Source of the DNA: Edwardsiella anguillarum
Lineage (GTDB): Bacteria > Pseudomonadota > Gammaproteobacteria > Enterobacterales > Enterobacteriaceae
Assembly (NCBI RefSeq): GCF_008801815.1
Contig: NZ_VZOX01000002.1
Direction: 5' to 3' (one strand)
Length of the DNA: 64,000 bases
Each line of letters begins with the position of its first letter. Within the stretch, counting starts at the first letter, position 1. The position numbers and the translations under genes were made by a program. Below the pieces are notes generated by a model. That model was not told the DNA's origin, did no database searches, and was given only the letters and a program-made list of their open reading frames with translations. This document shows positions 42,687 through 52,519 of the stretch, piece after piece.

Positions 42687-44837
42687 TTATCCCTGCGCGC
42701 CGTGATTCTTCAGCACCACCACCTCATATTCTCCCTTACCGTTACACTGCACCCCGTGAATATCGGTTTCAAAGCCCGGATAGTGGGCGCCGATGTCGCA
42801 CAGCAGCTGCAGGAAGTCCAGCACCGGCTTACTGGCCTCGGTGATCATCTCGCCCGGCATGATCAGCGGCACGCCCGGAGGATAGGGCAGGATCATATTG
42901 GCGCTGACCCGGCCGATCATCTGCTGTAGCGGACAGCTTTCAATATTGCCGCGCACCTCCTCCTGGAAGGCGTCGTGCGGCGTCAATACCAGCGTCGGCA
43001 GCACGTCGAAGGCGCTGTACATCAGATCCGGCAGACGAGACTCGCTGGTCAGCGTATGGATCCCCTGCGCCAGCTCCTGAATGCGCATGTTCTCATAGAA
43101 CTCCGGCGCCTCCTGATACAGCGACGGCAGCACATTCTTCACCCGCAGGTTGAGATCGTACACCCGTTTAAAGTCCGTCAGGGCGCGCAGCAGGCTGAGC
43201 GCCTTGGTCTTATCGATCCCGATACTGAACAGGAACAGCAGGTTATACGGCCCGGTCTTCTCTACGATGATCCCGTGCTCATCCAGATACTTGGAAACGA
43301 TCGATGCCGGGATCCCCCAGCTGTCCATGGTGCCGTCGGCCTTCATCCCCGGCGTCAGCAGCGTCACCTTGATCGGGTCCAGGTACATATGATCGTCGTC
43401 GATGTTCTTAAAGCCGTGCCAGTCGTTGCGCGAATTCAGCGGCCAGCAGGCCACCTCATCGATGTTATCCGGCTGCCAGACATCAAAGAACCATCCCTCC
43501 GATTCGGTACGCAGACGCTTGATCTCTTTACGAAAGCGGATCGCACGTTCGATCGAGTTCGCGATCAGTCGCTTACCCGTATTGCCCTTCATCATCGCCG
43601 CCGACATCTCAGCCGACGCCACAATGCCATAGTGAGGCGAGGTGGAGGTATGCATCATATAGGCTTCGTTAAAGGTCTCCTCATTGATGATCCCTTTCAC
43701 ATGAATCATGGATGCCTGTGAGAATGCCGCTAAAAGCTTATGGGTCGACTGGGTTTCATAGATCACTTTACCCGGCACCCGCTCACCGCTCATCCCCGCC
43801 TTCCCCTGATAGATGGGGTGGAAGTTGGTATAGGGAACCCAGGCGGAATCGAAGTGGATCGACTTCACGTCCAGGGTCTGCTTGATATAGTCGGTGTTAT
43901 AGAACAGCCCGTCATAGGTCGAGTTGGTGACGACCGCATGCACCGGCCAGCTGGCGTTCGGGGTATTACGCACCTTCTCCTCAATGGCCTCACGGGTAAA
44001 CTCCTGGCGCGGGATCCCGCCCAGAATGCCGTAGGCGTTACGGGTCGGGCGCAGATACAGCGGCACCACGCTACTCATCATCATCAGATGGGTCAGCGAC
44101 TTATGGCAGTTACGATCGATGAGGATCGAGGCGCCCGCCGGCGACGAATACATCCCGACGATCTTGTTTGCCGTCGAGGTCCCGTTGGTGACGATATAGC
44201 TGCGATCGGCGTTAAAGGTGCGGGCGATATACTCTTCCGCCTCGCGGTGTGGGCCGCTGTGATCCAGCAGCGATCCCAGCTCGGCGACCGAGATAGAGAT
44301 GTCGGATCGCAGGGTATTCTCGCCGTAGAAATCATAAAACAGGGTGCCGACCGGGCTTTTCTCAAAGGCGGTCCCCCCCATATGCCCCGGGGTACAGAAG
44401 GTGTACTTCTCCTCATGAACATACTTAAACAGCGCCTTGGTCAGGGGCGGCATTATCGCATCGATATACTGATCGGTGCTCTGGCGGATCTTCAGGGCGA
44501 TGTCCTGCGCGCTGCCTAAGGTGTACTCAAAGAAGCGCACGTTCAGACGCAGATCGCTCATGCTCACGTCCAGCGTGGAGTAGGTATTGGCGAAGGCGTA
44601 GATCGGCAGCATCTTGTTCAGGGCGCTGATCTCCTCACACAGCGCCAGGTTGTACTTGTCCCAGTCGAAAATCACCCCGCACAGGCGAGCGTTGTTCTCT
44701 ATCAGCTTGAGCAGGTCGTTGCGATCGTGCGGATAGGCGATGCGAAAGCCCGCCTTCTCCAGCTCCTGTTGCAGCTCGCGCAGCGGCTCTTCCTTAAAAT
44801 ACGCGCTCATGTCATTCATTATGGCAATGATATTCAT
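42687..44837 (-). CDS. cadA: Inducible lysine decarboxylase CadA
   Basis: 716 residues, PLP enzyme converting L-lysine to cadaverine plus CO2 and consuming a proton. Wing domain (1-130), PLP core with SxHK in ETQSTHKLLAAFSQ (Lys near 367) and C-terminal domain. About three-quarters identical to E. coli CadA by eye. I start at the ATG 44835-44837 (MNIIAIMNDM) because GGAGAG precedes it and E. coli starts there. Downstream of cadB by 72 bases with a hairpin between. The inducible CadA rather than LdcC is favoured by the cadB neighbour. Confidence 0.96.
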   Translation of the reverse strand: MNIIAIMNDMSAYFKEEPLRELQQELEKAGFRIAYPHDRNDLLKLIENNARLCGVIFDWDKYNLALCEEISALNKMLPIYAFANTYSTLDVSMSDLRLNVRFFEYTLGSAQDIALKIRQSTDQYIDAIMPPLTKALFKYVHEEKYTFCTPGHMGGTAFEKSPVGTLFYDFYGENTLRSDISISVAELGSLLDHSGPHREAEEYIARTFNADRSYIVTNGTSTANKIVGMYSSPAGASILIDRNCHKSLTHLMMMSSVVPLYLRPTRNAYGILGGIPRQEFTREAIEEKVRNTPNASWPVHAVVTNSTYDGLFYNTDYIKQTLDVKSIHFDSAWVPYTNFHPIYQGKAGMSGERVPGKVIYETQSTHKLLAAFSQASMIHVKGIINEETFNEAYMMHTSTSPHYGIVASAEMSAAMMKGNTGKRLIANSIERAIRFRKEIKRLRTESEGWFFDVWQPDNIDEVACWPLNSRNDWHGFKNIDDDHMYLDPIKVTLLTPGMKADGTMDSWGIPASIVSKYLDEHGIIVEKTGPYNLLFLFSIGIDKTKALSLLRALTDFKRVYDLNLRVKNVLPSLYQEAPEFYENMRIQELAQGIHTLTSESRLPDLMYSAFDVLPTLVLTPHDAFQEEVRGNIESCPLQQMIGRVSANMILPYPPGVPLIMPGEMITEASKPVLDFLQLLCDIGAHYPGFETDIHGVQCNGKGEYEVVVLKNHGAQG

Positions 44838-44866
44838 GCGAACTCTCCAGACCAATTCACTGGCTT

Positions 44867-44891
44867 CACCGGCGGCGCCAGGCCGCCGGTG
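44867..44891 (-). terminator. Hairpin between cadB and cadA
   Basis: CACCGGCGGC-GCCAG-GCCGCCGGTG, 10-bp perfect stem without a T-tract. More likely an mRNA stabiliser or partial terminator than a full stop. Confidence 0.5.
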
Positions 44892-44909
44892 GGTTAACCA
44901 CGGTTGAGG

Positions 44910-46229
44910 TTAGGTACGCGGGGCACTGCCTTTATCCTGTGCGGAGCCCAGCTTACGTGAGTAGAACATCAGAATGATCAGGCTGACGATAAAGGTACCG
45001 GACAGCTCGATCGAGTTGGCCCCCATCAAAGCGATAAAGCAGAACACACAGCCGAGAATGGACGCCAGCAGACTCAGTACGTTCTTGATGTTGGCGCCAT
45101 CAAAGCGGATCAGGTCAATACAGGAGTAGAAGTAAGGTAGCATGGTCAACAGCACCGCGATGCCAGTCAGCTCGCCGAACAGGTCAGAGGCCTTACCGCC
45201 GCTGGCATTCATCACGGTGATCAGCACCATCAGGACGGTCATCTTGATCGCAGCCAGGAACAGCCCTTTCTTCGGCAGGCCATTCTTGTCCAGCTCACCG
45301 TAGATTTTCGGGAAGTTGCCGTCATGGGCCGCACGCGCGCCGGCCTGACCGACCAGCATCATCCAGGAACCCAGCGACGTCAGACAAGCGAAGGCGGTGA
45401 AGGCGGACACCACAGGCCCGGCCCAGCTACCCACCATGGTCGAGGCGCTGATGGCGAACGGTGCACCGGAGGCGGCCATCTGATGGGCCGGATACATCCC
45501 GGCAATAGCCTGAGTCGCCGCAATATAGACGATACCGGCCAGGAAAGTCCCCATCATGGTTGCCAGCGGGACGTTACGCTGTGGATCCTTCACCATCCCG
45601 GTACTGACGGACGCTGACTCCACCCCGATAAACGCCCACAGGCAGAGCAGAATACTTTTAATAACGGCGTGATAATCCGTGCCGCCGGAGGTGTTCCAGT
45701 TCGCCATATAGGTGGTTGGCTCAAACCAGAACCAGCCGGCGATCCCGGTCCCGATAACCGGGATCAGTACCAACACCAGCCCCAGGGTGGTCAGGCGGCT
45801 GACCCAGGCGCCCCCCAGCATGTTAACGAAGGTGAAAATCCACACGATAGCGATACAGGCGATACCCGCCGGTACCGGGCTGTTAAGCACCGGAAAGAAG
45901 GTCGATAAATAAGAGACGGCGGTAATACCGATAGCTAGGTTACCGATCCAGTTGGCATGGTAGTACAGCACCCCGGTCTGGAACCCGAAGGCGGCACCGA
46001 CCTCACCGGCGTAGGCAACCGGGCCCCCCTCCTGGGGGTTTTTGGTGGCCAGTCGGGCATACACATAGGCCAGAGAAACGGCGCCCACCAGCGCGATCAG
46101 CCAGCCCCATACGGCAATTGACCCCAGGCTTGCCAGGTTGGCGGGCAGCAGCGCGATACCGCTGCCCATCATGTTGCCGGCAACCACCCCGGTACAGGCG
46201 ATAAGCCCGATTTTTTTTACAGAAGCCAT
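44910..46229 (-). CDS. cadB: Lysine/cadaverine antiporter CadB
   Basis: 439 residues from the ATG 46227-46229 (MASVKKIGLIACTGVVAGNM). APC-family antiporter with twelve hydrophobic segments that imports lysine in exchange for cadaverine and so completes acid resistance with CadA. Nearly identical blocks to E. coli CadB: GVLYYHANWIGNLAIGITAV and ILLCLWAFIGVESASVSTGM. Promoter-proximal gene of cadBA. Confidence 0.96.
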   Translation of the reverse strand: MASVKKIGLIACTGVVAGNMMGSGIALLPANLASLGSIAVWGWLIALVGAVSLAYVYARLATKNPQEGGPVAYAGEVGAAFGFQTGVLYYHANWIGNLAIGITAVSYLSTFFPVLNSPVPAGIACIAIVWIFTFVNMLGGAWVSRLTTLGLVLVLIPVIGTGIAGWFWFEPTTYMANWNTSGGTDYHAVIKSILLCLWAFIGVESASVSTGMVKDPQRNVPLATMMGTFLAGIVYIAATQAIAGMYPAHQMAASGAPFAISASTMVGSWAGPVVSAFTAFACLTSLGSWMMLVGQAGARAAHDGNFPKIYGELDKNGLPKKGLFLAAIKMTVLMVLITVMNASGGKASDLFGELTGIAVLLTMLPYFYSCIDLIRFDGANIKNVLSLLASILGCVFCFIALMGANSIELSGTFIVSLIILMFYSRKLGSAQDKGSAPRT

Positions 46230-46605
46230 AGTCTGCGCTCCCCTGTGATGATGACTGGCCATAACGCAGGCCCACTGGAGCGCATGTCAGTAAACGGGCA
46301 GGCTCCGCAGATAATTATAGAAAAGAAAGTCATCTTTTCCCGTGATAAACAATATTTTTACAATCATTTTTTACTTTTAAATTCAATGTGTTGCATGGAC
46401 ACATTTCCACGTAAAATAAATGAAAATAAATATACAATATAATCATCAAGATAATTATTTCCCCCCGCAGGCGCTTTCCCGGCGACGCGTCCTATTTCCC
46501 GTCAATACGTGAAGACACGCTGAACGATGTACATTAATTAATCGATTTTTTTGACGGCGCGCCTCCCCCTTGAACATCCTCCCCGTCATCGCTATGCTGG
46601 CCGCC
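46230..46605. other. cadB-sprT divergent region
   Basis: 376 bases, notably AT-rich at 46310-46460. On the minus strand TATAAT (46314-46319) is a plausible cadBA -10 with a weak -35 (CGGGAA, 46337-46342), as expected for an activator-dependent promoter. No cadC regulator gene is here, unlike the E. coli cadCBA arrangement. Confidence 0.55.
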
Positions 46606-47115
46606 ATGAACACGCCACGACTCCCCATCGCCCTACAGCAGGCCGTCATGCACACCCTGCGCCATTGCCTTAGCCAGGCCGAACAGCGCCTGAATCACCC
46701 CCTCCCGCTGCCCCAGATTGATTACCGCCAGCGCGGCACCGTCGCGGGCACCGCCTGGCCACAGCAGTGGCAAATCCGGCTGAACCCGGTGCTGCTGCTG
46801 GAAAACGGGCAGGCGTTTATCGACAGCGTCATCCCCCATGAGCTGGCGCATCTGCTGGTCTACCGCCGCTTTGGCCGCGTCGCGCCCCACGGCAGAGAGT
46901 GGCGCTGGATGATGGCGGAGATACTGGGCGTGGAGCCGCAGCGAACCCACCGCTTCAGCGTCGATTCGGTGCGCGGGCGCACCTTCACCTACCGCTGCGC
47001 CTGCCAGCAGCACCAGCTGACCCTGCGCCGCCATAACCGCGTTCAGCGCGGCGAGTCCAACTACCGCTGCCGCCAGTGCGGCGCCGCGCTGAGCTTCACC
47101 CCCGACGCGGCGTAG
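46606..47115 (+). CDS. sprT: SprT-family zinc protein
   Basis: 169 residues from MNTPRLPIALQQAV, where E. coli SprT starts; an in-frame ATG 12 codons upstream is less likely. Zinc metalloprotease-like fold with VIPHELAHLLVYRRFG (HExxH, about 78-82) and a C-terminal zinc ribbon with two Cys pairs (YRCAC and YRCRQCG). Role in bacteria uncertain; related to eukaryotic SPRTN. Confidence 0.92.
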   Translation: MNTPRLPIALQQAVMHTLRHCLSQAEQRLNHPLPLPQIDYRQRGTVAGTAWPQQWQIRLNPVLLLENGQAFIDSVIPHELAHLLVYRRFGRVAPHGREWRWMMAEILGVEPQRTHRFSVDSVRGRTFTYRCACQQHQLTLRRHNRVQRGESNYRCRQCGAALSFTPDAA

Positions 47116-47231
47116 GCGCGCGACGCTTTCCCACACTTTCTAAAAATTAAACGCGCCGGGCGCAAAAGGTTGCCCGCAAACCGCGTATTGTCTACTCTGC
47201 TGACTTTCTCATTCCAACACCGTTTTAGAAT

Positions 47232-47945
47232 ATGTCGCCCAAATCCTTCATCGCTCTCTCCGCCCTGCTGGGCAGCCTGCTGCTGACGTCAGGCGCCCAG
47301 GCAGAAACTATCCATAACTTCTCCCAGGCCAAGGCCGCCGCGGTCAAAATCAACCGCGACGCCCCCGGCACCTTTTACTGCGGCTGCCGCATCGACTGGC
47401 GGGGGAAAAAAGGCACTCCCGACCTGGCCAGCTGCGGCTACCAGGTGCGTAAAAACGCCCACCGCGCCGGACGCATCGAGTGGGAGCACGTCATGCCGGC
47501 CTGGCAATTCGGCCACCAGCTGCAGTGCTGGCAGGAGGGTGGACGAAAAAACTGCGCCAAGAACCCCGACTATGTGCGTATCGAGACCGATCTGCACAAC
47601 CTGCAGCCGGCCATCGGCGAGGTCAACGGCGATCGCAATAACTTCGCCTTCAGCCAGTGGCGCGGCGGCGAGGGGCAGTATGGCCAGTGCACCATGAAGG
47701 TCGATTTCAAAAACAAGCAGGCCGAACCGCCGGAGCGCGCACGCGGCGCTATCGCTCGTACTTACTTCTACATGCGCGATCGCTACCATATCCGCCTCTC
47801 CCCGCAGCAGACCCGCCTGTTTGAGGTCTGGGATCGCCAGTATCCGGTCACCGCCTGGGAGTGCCAGCGCGAAGCGCGCGTCGCCGCGGTGCAGGGAAAC
47901 CATAACCCCTACGTACAGCAAGCCTGCGCAGCGCGTAAACCGTAG
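47232..47945 (+). CDS. endA: Endonuclease I (periplasmic DNase)
   Basis: 237 residues. Signal peptide (about 1-24, ending GAQA), then the beta-beta-alpha-metal nuclease domain with the catalytic His in IEWEHVMPAWQFG (about 86) and metal-binding Asn in GEVNGDRNNFAFSQW. Paired cysteines suit a periplasmic disulfide protein. E. coli EndA is 235 residues. Sits between sprT and rsmE as in E. coli. Confidence 0.96.
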   Translation: MSPKSFIALSALLGSLLLTSGAQAETIHNFSQAKAAAVKINRDAPGTFYCGCRIDWRGKKGTPDLASCGYQVRKNAHRAGRIEWEHVMPAWQFGHQLQCWQEGGRKNCAKNPDYVRIETDLHNLQPAIGEVNGDRNNFAFSQWRGGEGQYGQCTMKVDFKNKQAEPPERARGAIARTYFYMRDRYHIRLSPQQTRLFEVWDRQYPVTAWECQREARVAAVQGNHNPYVQQACAARKP

Positions 47946-48048
47946 CCCGATCCCGCCTCTGCCACTCGGCGCAGGGCGGGTATATAATCGCACCCTGTAT
48001 CTATCGGCGTACCGGCGTACGCCTTTCACCCTGCCTGAGGATCCCCCC

Positions 48049-48780
48049 ATGCGAATTCCCCGTATTTACCACCCACAGCCCCTGAGCATTCCCGGCGAAG
48101 TCAGCCTGTGCGACGATGCCGCCAACCACGTTGGCCGGGTACTGCGCATGGGGCCCAGCCAGGCCCTGCAGCTGTTCGATGGCAGCAACCGGGTCTTCGA
48201 CGCCGAGATCATCAGCGCAGACAAAAAAAGCGTGCGCGTACGTCTTACTCACGCGCAGGAGGAGGATCGCGAGTCCCCTCTTCACCTGCATCTAGGCCAG
48301 GTGATGTCGCGCGGTGAAAAAATGGAGTTCACTATTCAGAAGTCGATCGAGCTGGGCGTCAGCGTCATTACGCCGCTGATCTCCGAGCGCTGTGGGGTGC
48401 GTCTGGACGCCGAGCGGATGGCCAAAAAACAGCAGCAGTGGCAGAAAATCGCCATCGCCGCCTGCGAACAGTGCGGGCGCAACCGCATTCCCCAGATCCG
48501 TCCGGCAATGGATCTGGAGGCCTGGTGCGCTGAAGAAGACGCCTGCCTGCGTCTTAACCTGCATCCGCGCGCCAGCGCCAGCATCAATACCCTGCCGCAG
48601 CCCCTGACCCGCGTTCGGCTATTGATCGGCCCCGAAGGCGGCCTGTCGGCGGCAGAGATTGCCATGACCGCCGACTACCACTTTACTGATATCCTATTGG
48701 GGCCGCGCGTACTGCGCACCGAGACGACGGCGCTCACCGCCATCACCGCACTTCAGGTCCGCTTTGGCGATTTGGGCTGA
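48049..48780 (+). CDS. rsmE: 16S rRNA m3U1498 methyltransferase RsmE
   Basis: 243 residues from the ATG 48049 (MRIPRIYHPQPL), equal to E. coli; an upstream open frame overlaps endA. N-terminal PUA-like domain and C-terminal SPOUT knot: LHLGQVMSRGEKMEFTIQKS, RLLIGPEGGLS (about 190-200) and ILLGPRVLRTETTALTAI. Methylates U1498 of 16S rRNA. Confidence 0.96.
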   Translation: MRIPRIYHPQPLSIPGEVSLCDDAANHVGRVLRMGPSQALQLFDGSNRVFDAEIISADKKSVRVRLTHAQEEDRESPLHLHLGQVMSRGEKMEFTIQKSIELGVSVITPLISERCGVRLDAERMAKKQQQWQKIAIAACEQCGRNRIPQIRPAMDLEAWCAEEDACLRLNLHPRASASINTLPQPLTRVRLLIGPEGGLSAAEIAMTADYHFTDILLGPRVLRTETTALTAITALQVRFGDLG

Positions 48781-48812
48781 GGCAGAATCCGCGAAAGAGA
48801 CAGGAGAATAGT

Positions 48813-49763
48813 ATGATTAAGCTCGGTATTGTAATGGATCCCATCGCATCCATTAACATCAAGAAAGACACCAGTTTTGCCATGCTGCTGGAGGCCCAGC
48901 GCCGGGGCTACCAGCTGCACTATATGGAGATGGACTCACTCTATCTGCGGCAGGGAGAGGCGCGCGCGCAAACCCGTCTGCTCAGCGTCAGCGATGACAA
49001 GGCCAGCTGGTACCGCTTCGACGGCAAACAGGATATTGCCCTGGCCGATCTCGACGTGATCCTGATGCGTAAGGATCCGCCGTTCGACACCGAGTTTATC
49101 TACGCCACCTACATTCTGGAGCGCGCGGAGGCCCGCGGCACACTGATCGTCAACAAGCCGCAAAGCCTGCGCGACTGCAATGAAAAGCTGTTTACCGCCT
49201 GGTTCGCCGACCTGACGCCGGATACCCTGGTCAGCCGCAGCGCCGCGCACCTGCGTGACTTTCACGCCCGCCACGGCGACGTGATCCTCAAGCCGCTGGA
49301 CGGCATGGGCGGCGCCTCCATCTTCCGCATCAAGCAGGATGACCCCAACCTGTCGGTGATCATCGAAACCCTCACCGAGCACGGTAAACGCTTCTGCATG
49401 GCGCAAAACTACCTGCCGGCGATCGTCGACGGCGATAAGCGCGTTCTGGTGGTCGACGGCGAACCGGTGCCCTACTGCCTGGCGCGCATTCCCAAAAGCG
49501 GCGAAACCCGCGGCAACCTGGCGGCCGGCGGCCGCGGCGAGGCACGCCCCCTGAGCGAGAGCGACTGGGCCATCGCACGTAAGGTTGCCCCGGTGCTCAA
49601 AGAGAAGGGGCTGATCTTCGTCGGCCTCGATATCATTGGCGACCGCCTGACTGAGATCAACGTCACCAGCCCGACCTGCGCCCGCGAGATCGAAGCGGCC
49701 TTCCCGGTCTCCATCACCGGTATGCTGATGGACGCCATTGAGGCGCGTCTGGCCGCCCGCTGA
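48813..49763 (+). CDS. gshB: Glutathione synthetase GshB
   Basis: 316 residues, ATP-grasp ligase joining gamma-glutamylcysteine and glycine. Starts MIKLGIVMDPIASINIKKDT; ATP-binding loop VILKPLDGMGGASIFRI (about 157-173) and C-terminal LTEINVTSPTCAREIE. AGGAGA precedes the ATG, 32 bases after rsmE. Length as in E. coli (316). Confidence 0.97.
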   Translation: MIKLGIVMDPIASINIKKDTSFAMLLEAQRRGYQLHYMEMDSLYLRQGEARAQTRLLSVSDDKASWYRFDGKQDIALADLDVILMRKDPPFDTEFIYATYILERAEARGTLIVNKPQSLRDCNEKLFTAWFADLTPDTLVSRSAAHLRDFHARHGDVILKPLDGMGGASIFRIKQDDPNLSVIIETLTEHGKRFCMAQNYLPAIVDGDKRVLVVDGEPVPYCLARIPKSGETRGNLAAGGRGEARPLSESDWAIARKVAPVLKEKGLIFVGLDIIGDRLTEINVTSPTCAREIEAAFPVSITGMLMDAIEARLAAR

Positions 49764-49992
49764 TCCCCTCGGCATTCACCGACCGGCGGGGCGCGTATCC
49801 GCGTGCCCCGCATCATCGTCCCCCCGCTTTTCCGGCGCACCGCCGTCTATCGCGTTATCAGCGTCGCTACCGCCGGGACGATCCGGCGGCCAAGACATGC
49901 GCAAGGTCGAATAGCCGCCGCGCCCCCCGTGACTTGAGCGGGAAAAATTCGCATACTGACACCGACAAAAACAGCGAGTTGAAAATATCACC

Positions 49993-50556
49993 ATGAAACT
50001 AGCGCACCATTTTCTGATTGCCATGCCCGCCATGCAGGACAGTCGCTTCAAACGCACCGTCATCTATGTGTGCGAACACAATGAGGATGGCGCCATGGGC
50101 ATGATCATCAATAAACCCCTGGAGCAGCTCACGCTGTCCAGCCTGCTGGAAAAGCTCGACATTACCCCCTCCCCGCGCGATGTCGCCATCCGCCTGGACA
50201 AGCCGGTGCTAGCCGGCGGCCCGCTGGCGGAGGATCGCGGTTTTGTCCTGCACAGCCCGACGGATACCTTTGGCTCCAGCGCCGACATTGGTCCGGGCTG
50301 TATGCTGACCACCTCACGCGACGTGCTGGAGACTCTGGGCACCGACCGCCAGCCGCAGGAGATTCTGGTCACCCTGGGCTACTGCAGCTGGAGCAAGGGA
50401 CAGCTGGAGCAGGAGCTGCTGGACAATGCCTGGCTCACGGTAGAGGCCGACAGTCAGATCCTATTTCGCACCCCGCTGGCCGACCGCTGGATTTGCGCGG
50501 CGAAAAAGCTGGGGGTCGATATCCGTAATATGCCTTGTAACGCAGGACACGCCTGA
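49993..50556 (+). CDS. yqgE: UPF0301 protein YqgE
   Basis: 187 residues, UPF0301/AlgH family, function unproven. Core motifs: MKLAHHFLIAMPAMQDSRFK at the N-terminus, GAMGMIINKPLEQLTL near 36 and LGYCSWSKGQLEQELLDNAW near 127. Overlaps ruvX by one base, so the two are co-translated. Confidence 0.95.
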   Translation: MKLAHHFLIAMPAMQDSRFKRTVIYVCEHNEDGAMGMIINKPLEQLTLSSLLEKLDITPSPRDVAIRLDKPVLAGGPLAEDRGFVLHSPTDTFGSSADIGPGCMLTTSRDVLETLGTDRQPQEILVTLGYCSWSKGQLEQELLDNAWLTVEADSQILFRTPLADRWICAAKKLGVDIRNMPCNAGHA

Positions 50557-50978
50557 TGAATCCCCGAACTATTCTCGCCTTCGACTTCGGCACCCGCAGC
50601 ATCGGCTGCGCCATCGGACAGGAGCTCACCGGCAGCGCCCGCCCGCTGCAATCCTTCAAGGCCAACGACGGCGTTCCGGACTGGCAGCAGATTGAGAAGG
50701 TGCTGCGCGAATGGCAGCCGAATCTGGTGGTGGTCGGCCTGCCGCTGAACATGGACGGCAGCGAGCAGCCGCTGACGCAGATGGCGCGAAAGTTCGCCAA
50801 TCGCCTGCACGGCCGCTTTGGCGTACAGGTCGCCCTGCAGGATGAGCGCCTGAGCACCGTGGAGGCCCGCGCCCACCTGTTTGCCGGCGGCGGCTACCGC
50901 GCACTGGAGAAAGGCCGCGTCGACGCCGCCTCTGCCGCGCTGATCCTGGAGAGCTGGTTCGAGCACCAGGCATACTGA
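50556..50978 (+). CDS. ruvX: Holliday-junction resolvase-like nuclease RuvX/YqgF
   Basis: 140 residues, RNase H-like fold. Acidic residues in LAFDFGTRSIGCAIG (about 7-21) and DAASAALILESW at the end; LQDERLSTVEARAHL in the middle. In E. coli YqgF takes part in 16S rRNA 5' end processing. Start ATG shares its A with the yqgE stop. Confidence 0.95.
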   Translation: MNPRTILAFDFGTRSIGCAIGQELTGSARPLQSFKANDGVPDWQQIEKVLREWQPNLVVVGLPLNMDGSEQPLTQMARKFANRLHGRFGVQVALQDERLSTVEARAHLFAGGGYRALEKGRVDAASAALILESWFEHQAY

Positions 50979-51148
50979 TGCGCGCCGGGCACGGATTGAC
51001 TCTGCCATAATTGCCCCCATGTACACTGCACAGGGCGGCGCCGGCGGCAAAGGTGCAGCGCGACGCCGTTTTGCTTTACACTACACGGCACGGTTCGCGG
51101 TCACGACGCTGGCCGCGACGTTTTTCCCACTCCCCGGGACGAGGCACC

Positions 51149-51859
51149 ATGAATACCACCATTAAACACAATCTCGACGCGGTCCGGCAGCGCATTGTCC
51201 GCGCGGCCGAACAGTGCGGACGCAACCCGCGGGACATCACCCTGCTGGCCGTCAGCAAGACTAAACCCATTGAGGACATCGACGCCGCCATCGCCGCTGG
51301 GCAGCGCGCCTTTGGCGAAAACTATGTTCAGGAGGGCGTCAGTAAAATCCAGCACTACCGCCAGCAGCCGCAGGGCGACGCGTTGGAATGGCACTTTATC
51401 GGGCCGCTGCAGTCCAATAAAAGCCGCCCGGTGGCCGAGCATTTTGATTGGATCCACACCGTCGATCGTGTGAAAATCGCTCAGCGTTTAAACGAACAGC
51501 GCCCGGCACAGCTTGAGCCGCTTAACGTATTGATTCAAGTGAATATCAGCGATGAGCAGAGCAAGTCCGGCATCGCGCTGGAGCAGATCGACGCGCTGGC
51601 CGACGCCATCAGTCAGCTGCCCCGCCTGCGTCTGCGCGGTCTGATGGCCATTCCGGCACCGGAGGACGATCCGGCCCGCCAGCTGGCGGTCTGTACCCGT
51701 ATGGCGCAGGCGCTGTCTGCCCTGCAGCGGCGCTACCCCCAGCTGGATACCCTGTCGCTGGGGATGACCCATGATATGGAGGCCGCCATTACGGCCGGCA
51801 GTACCCTGGTACGCATCGGTACCGCCATTTTCGGCGCCCGCGACTACGGCACGGCCTAA
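51149..51859 (+). CDS. yggS: PLP homeostasis protein YggS
   Basis: 236 residues from the ATG 51149 (GAGGCACC upstream); a longer frame begins in non-conserved sequence. Alanine-racemase-type TIM barrel binding PLP through Lys in LLAVSKTKP (about residue 36), with LEWHFIGPLQSNKSRP and SLGMTHDMEAAI. Controls free PLP; no own reaction known. Starts a unit with yggT, yggU, rdgB and hemW, but a terminator separates it from yggT. Confidence 0.95.
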   Translation: MNTTIKHNLDAVRQRIVRAAEQCGRNPRDITLLAVSKTKPIEDIDAAIAAGQRAFGENYVQEGVSKIQHYRQQPQGDALEWHFIGPLQSNKSRPVAEHFDWIHTVDRVKIAQRLNEQRPAQLEPLNVLIQVNISDEQSKSGIALEQIDALADAISQLPRLRLRGLMAIPAPEDDPARQLAVCTRMAQALSALQRRYPQLDTLSLGMTHDMEAAITAGSTLVRIGTAIFGARDYGTA

Positions 51860-51879
51860 ACGCGGCGCGACTACCCACG

Positions 51880-51902
51880 GCTGCCGCTGGCAGCGCTTTT
51901 TA
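51880..51902 (+). terminator. Terminator-like hairpin yggS / yggT
   Basis: GCTGCC-GCT-GGCAGC followed by GCTTTTTA. Short but with a T-run. Confidence 0.6.
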
Positions 51903-51964
51903 CTTACCCCCGGCGCCAGATCGCGGGCGGGTAAGCTTTACTACCGACGGAAAAAGGGCTTTTC

Positions 51965-52519
51965 ATGCTAACACTGACGTTTTTGGTCAAAACGCTGCTC
52001 GATCTGTATGTCATGGTGCTGCTGTTGCGCATCTGGATGCAGTGGGCGCGCAGCGATTTCTACAACCCGCTTTCGCAGTTTATCGTGAAGCTAACCCAGC
52101 CGGTGGTGGCGCCGCTGCGCCGCATTCTGCCGCCTTTGGGGCCTATCGACTCCGCCTCGCTGCTGCTGGCGTTCATCCTGATGACCGTCAAATACCCGCT
52201 GCTACTGCTGATCCAGAGCGGTTCCCTCTCCCTCAGCCCCTATAACCTGCTGTTTGGCCTGATCTCGGTGGTCAAGTCTGCCGGCTACCTGGTGTTCTGG
52301 GTGATCATCATCCGTTCGATCATGAGCTGGATTAGCCAGGGGCGCAGCCCGATGGACTACGTGCTCTACCAACTGACCGAGCCGATGATGGCGCCGATCC
52401 GGCGCATCATCCCGGCGATGGGCGGACTGGATTTCTCCGCCATGGTGGTGATCCTGGTGCTGTACCTGCTCAACTACCTGGGTATCGATCTATTCGGCCA
52501 GCTGTGGTTCCTGCTGTGA
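51965..52519 (+). CDS. yggT: YggT-family membrane protein
   Basis: 184 residues, two tandem YggT repeats, each with a hydrophobic helix pair and the motif PL(S/T)xFxVKLTQPVVAPLRRILP (about 38-58) and LTEPMMAPIRRIIPAMG (about 137-153). Inner membrane; YggT affects osmotic or ion homeostasis in E. coli, mechanism unknown. Overlaps yggU by four bases. Confidence 0.93.
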   Translation: MLTLTFLVKTLLDLYVMVLLLRIWMQWARSDFYNPLSQFIVKLTQPVVAPLRRILPPLGPIDSASLLLAFILMTVKYPLLLLIQSGSLSLSPYNLLFGLISVVKSAGYLVFWVIIIRSIMSWISQGRSPMDYVLYQLTEPMMAPIRRIIPAMGGLDFSAMVVILVLYLLNYLGIDLFGQLWFLL

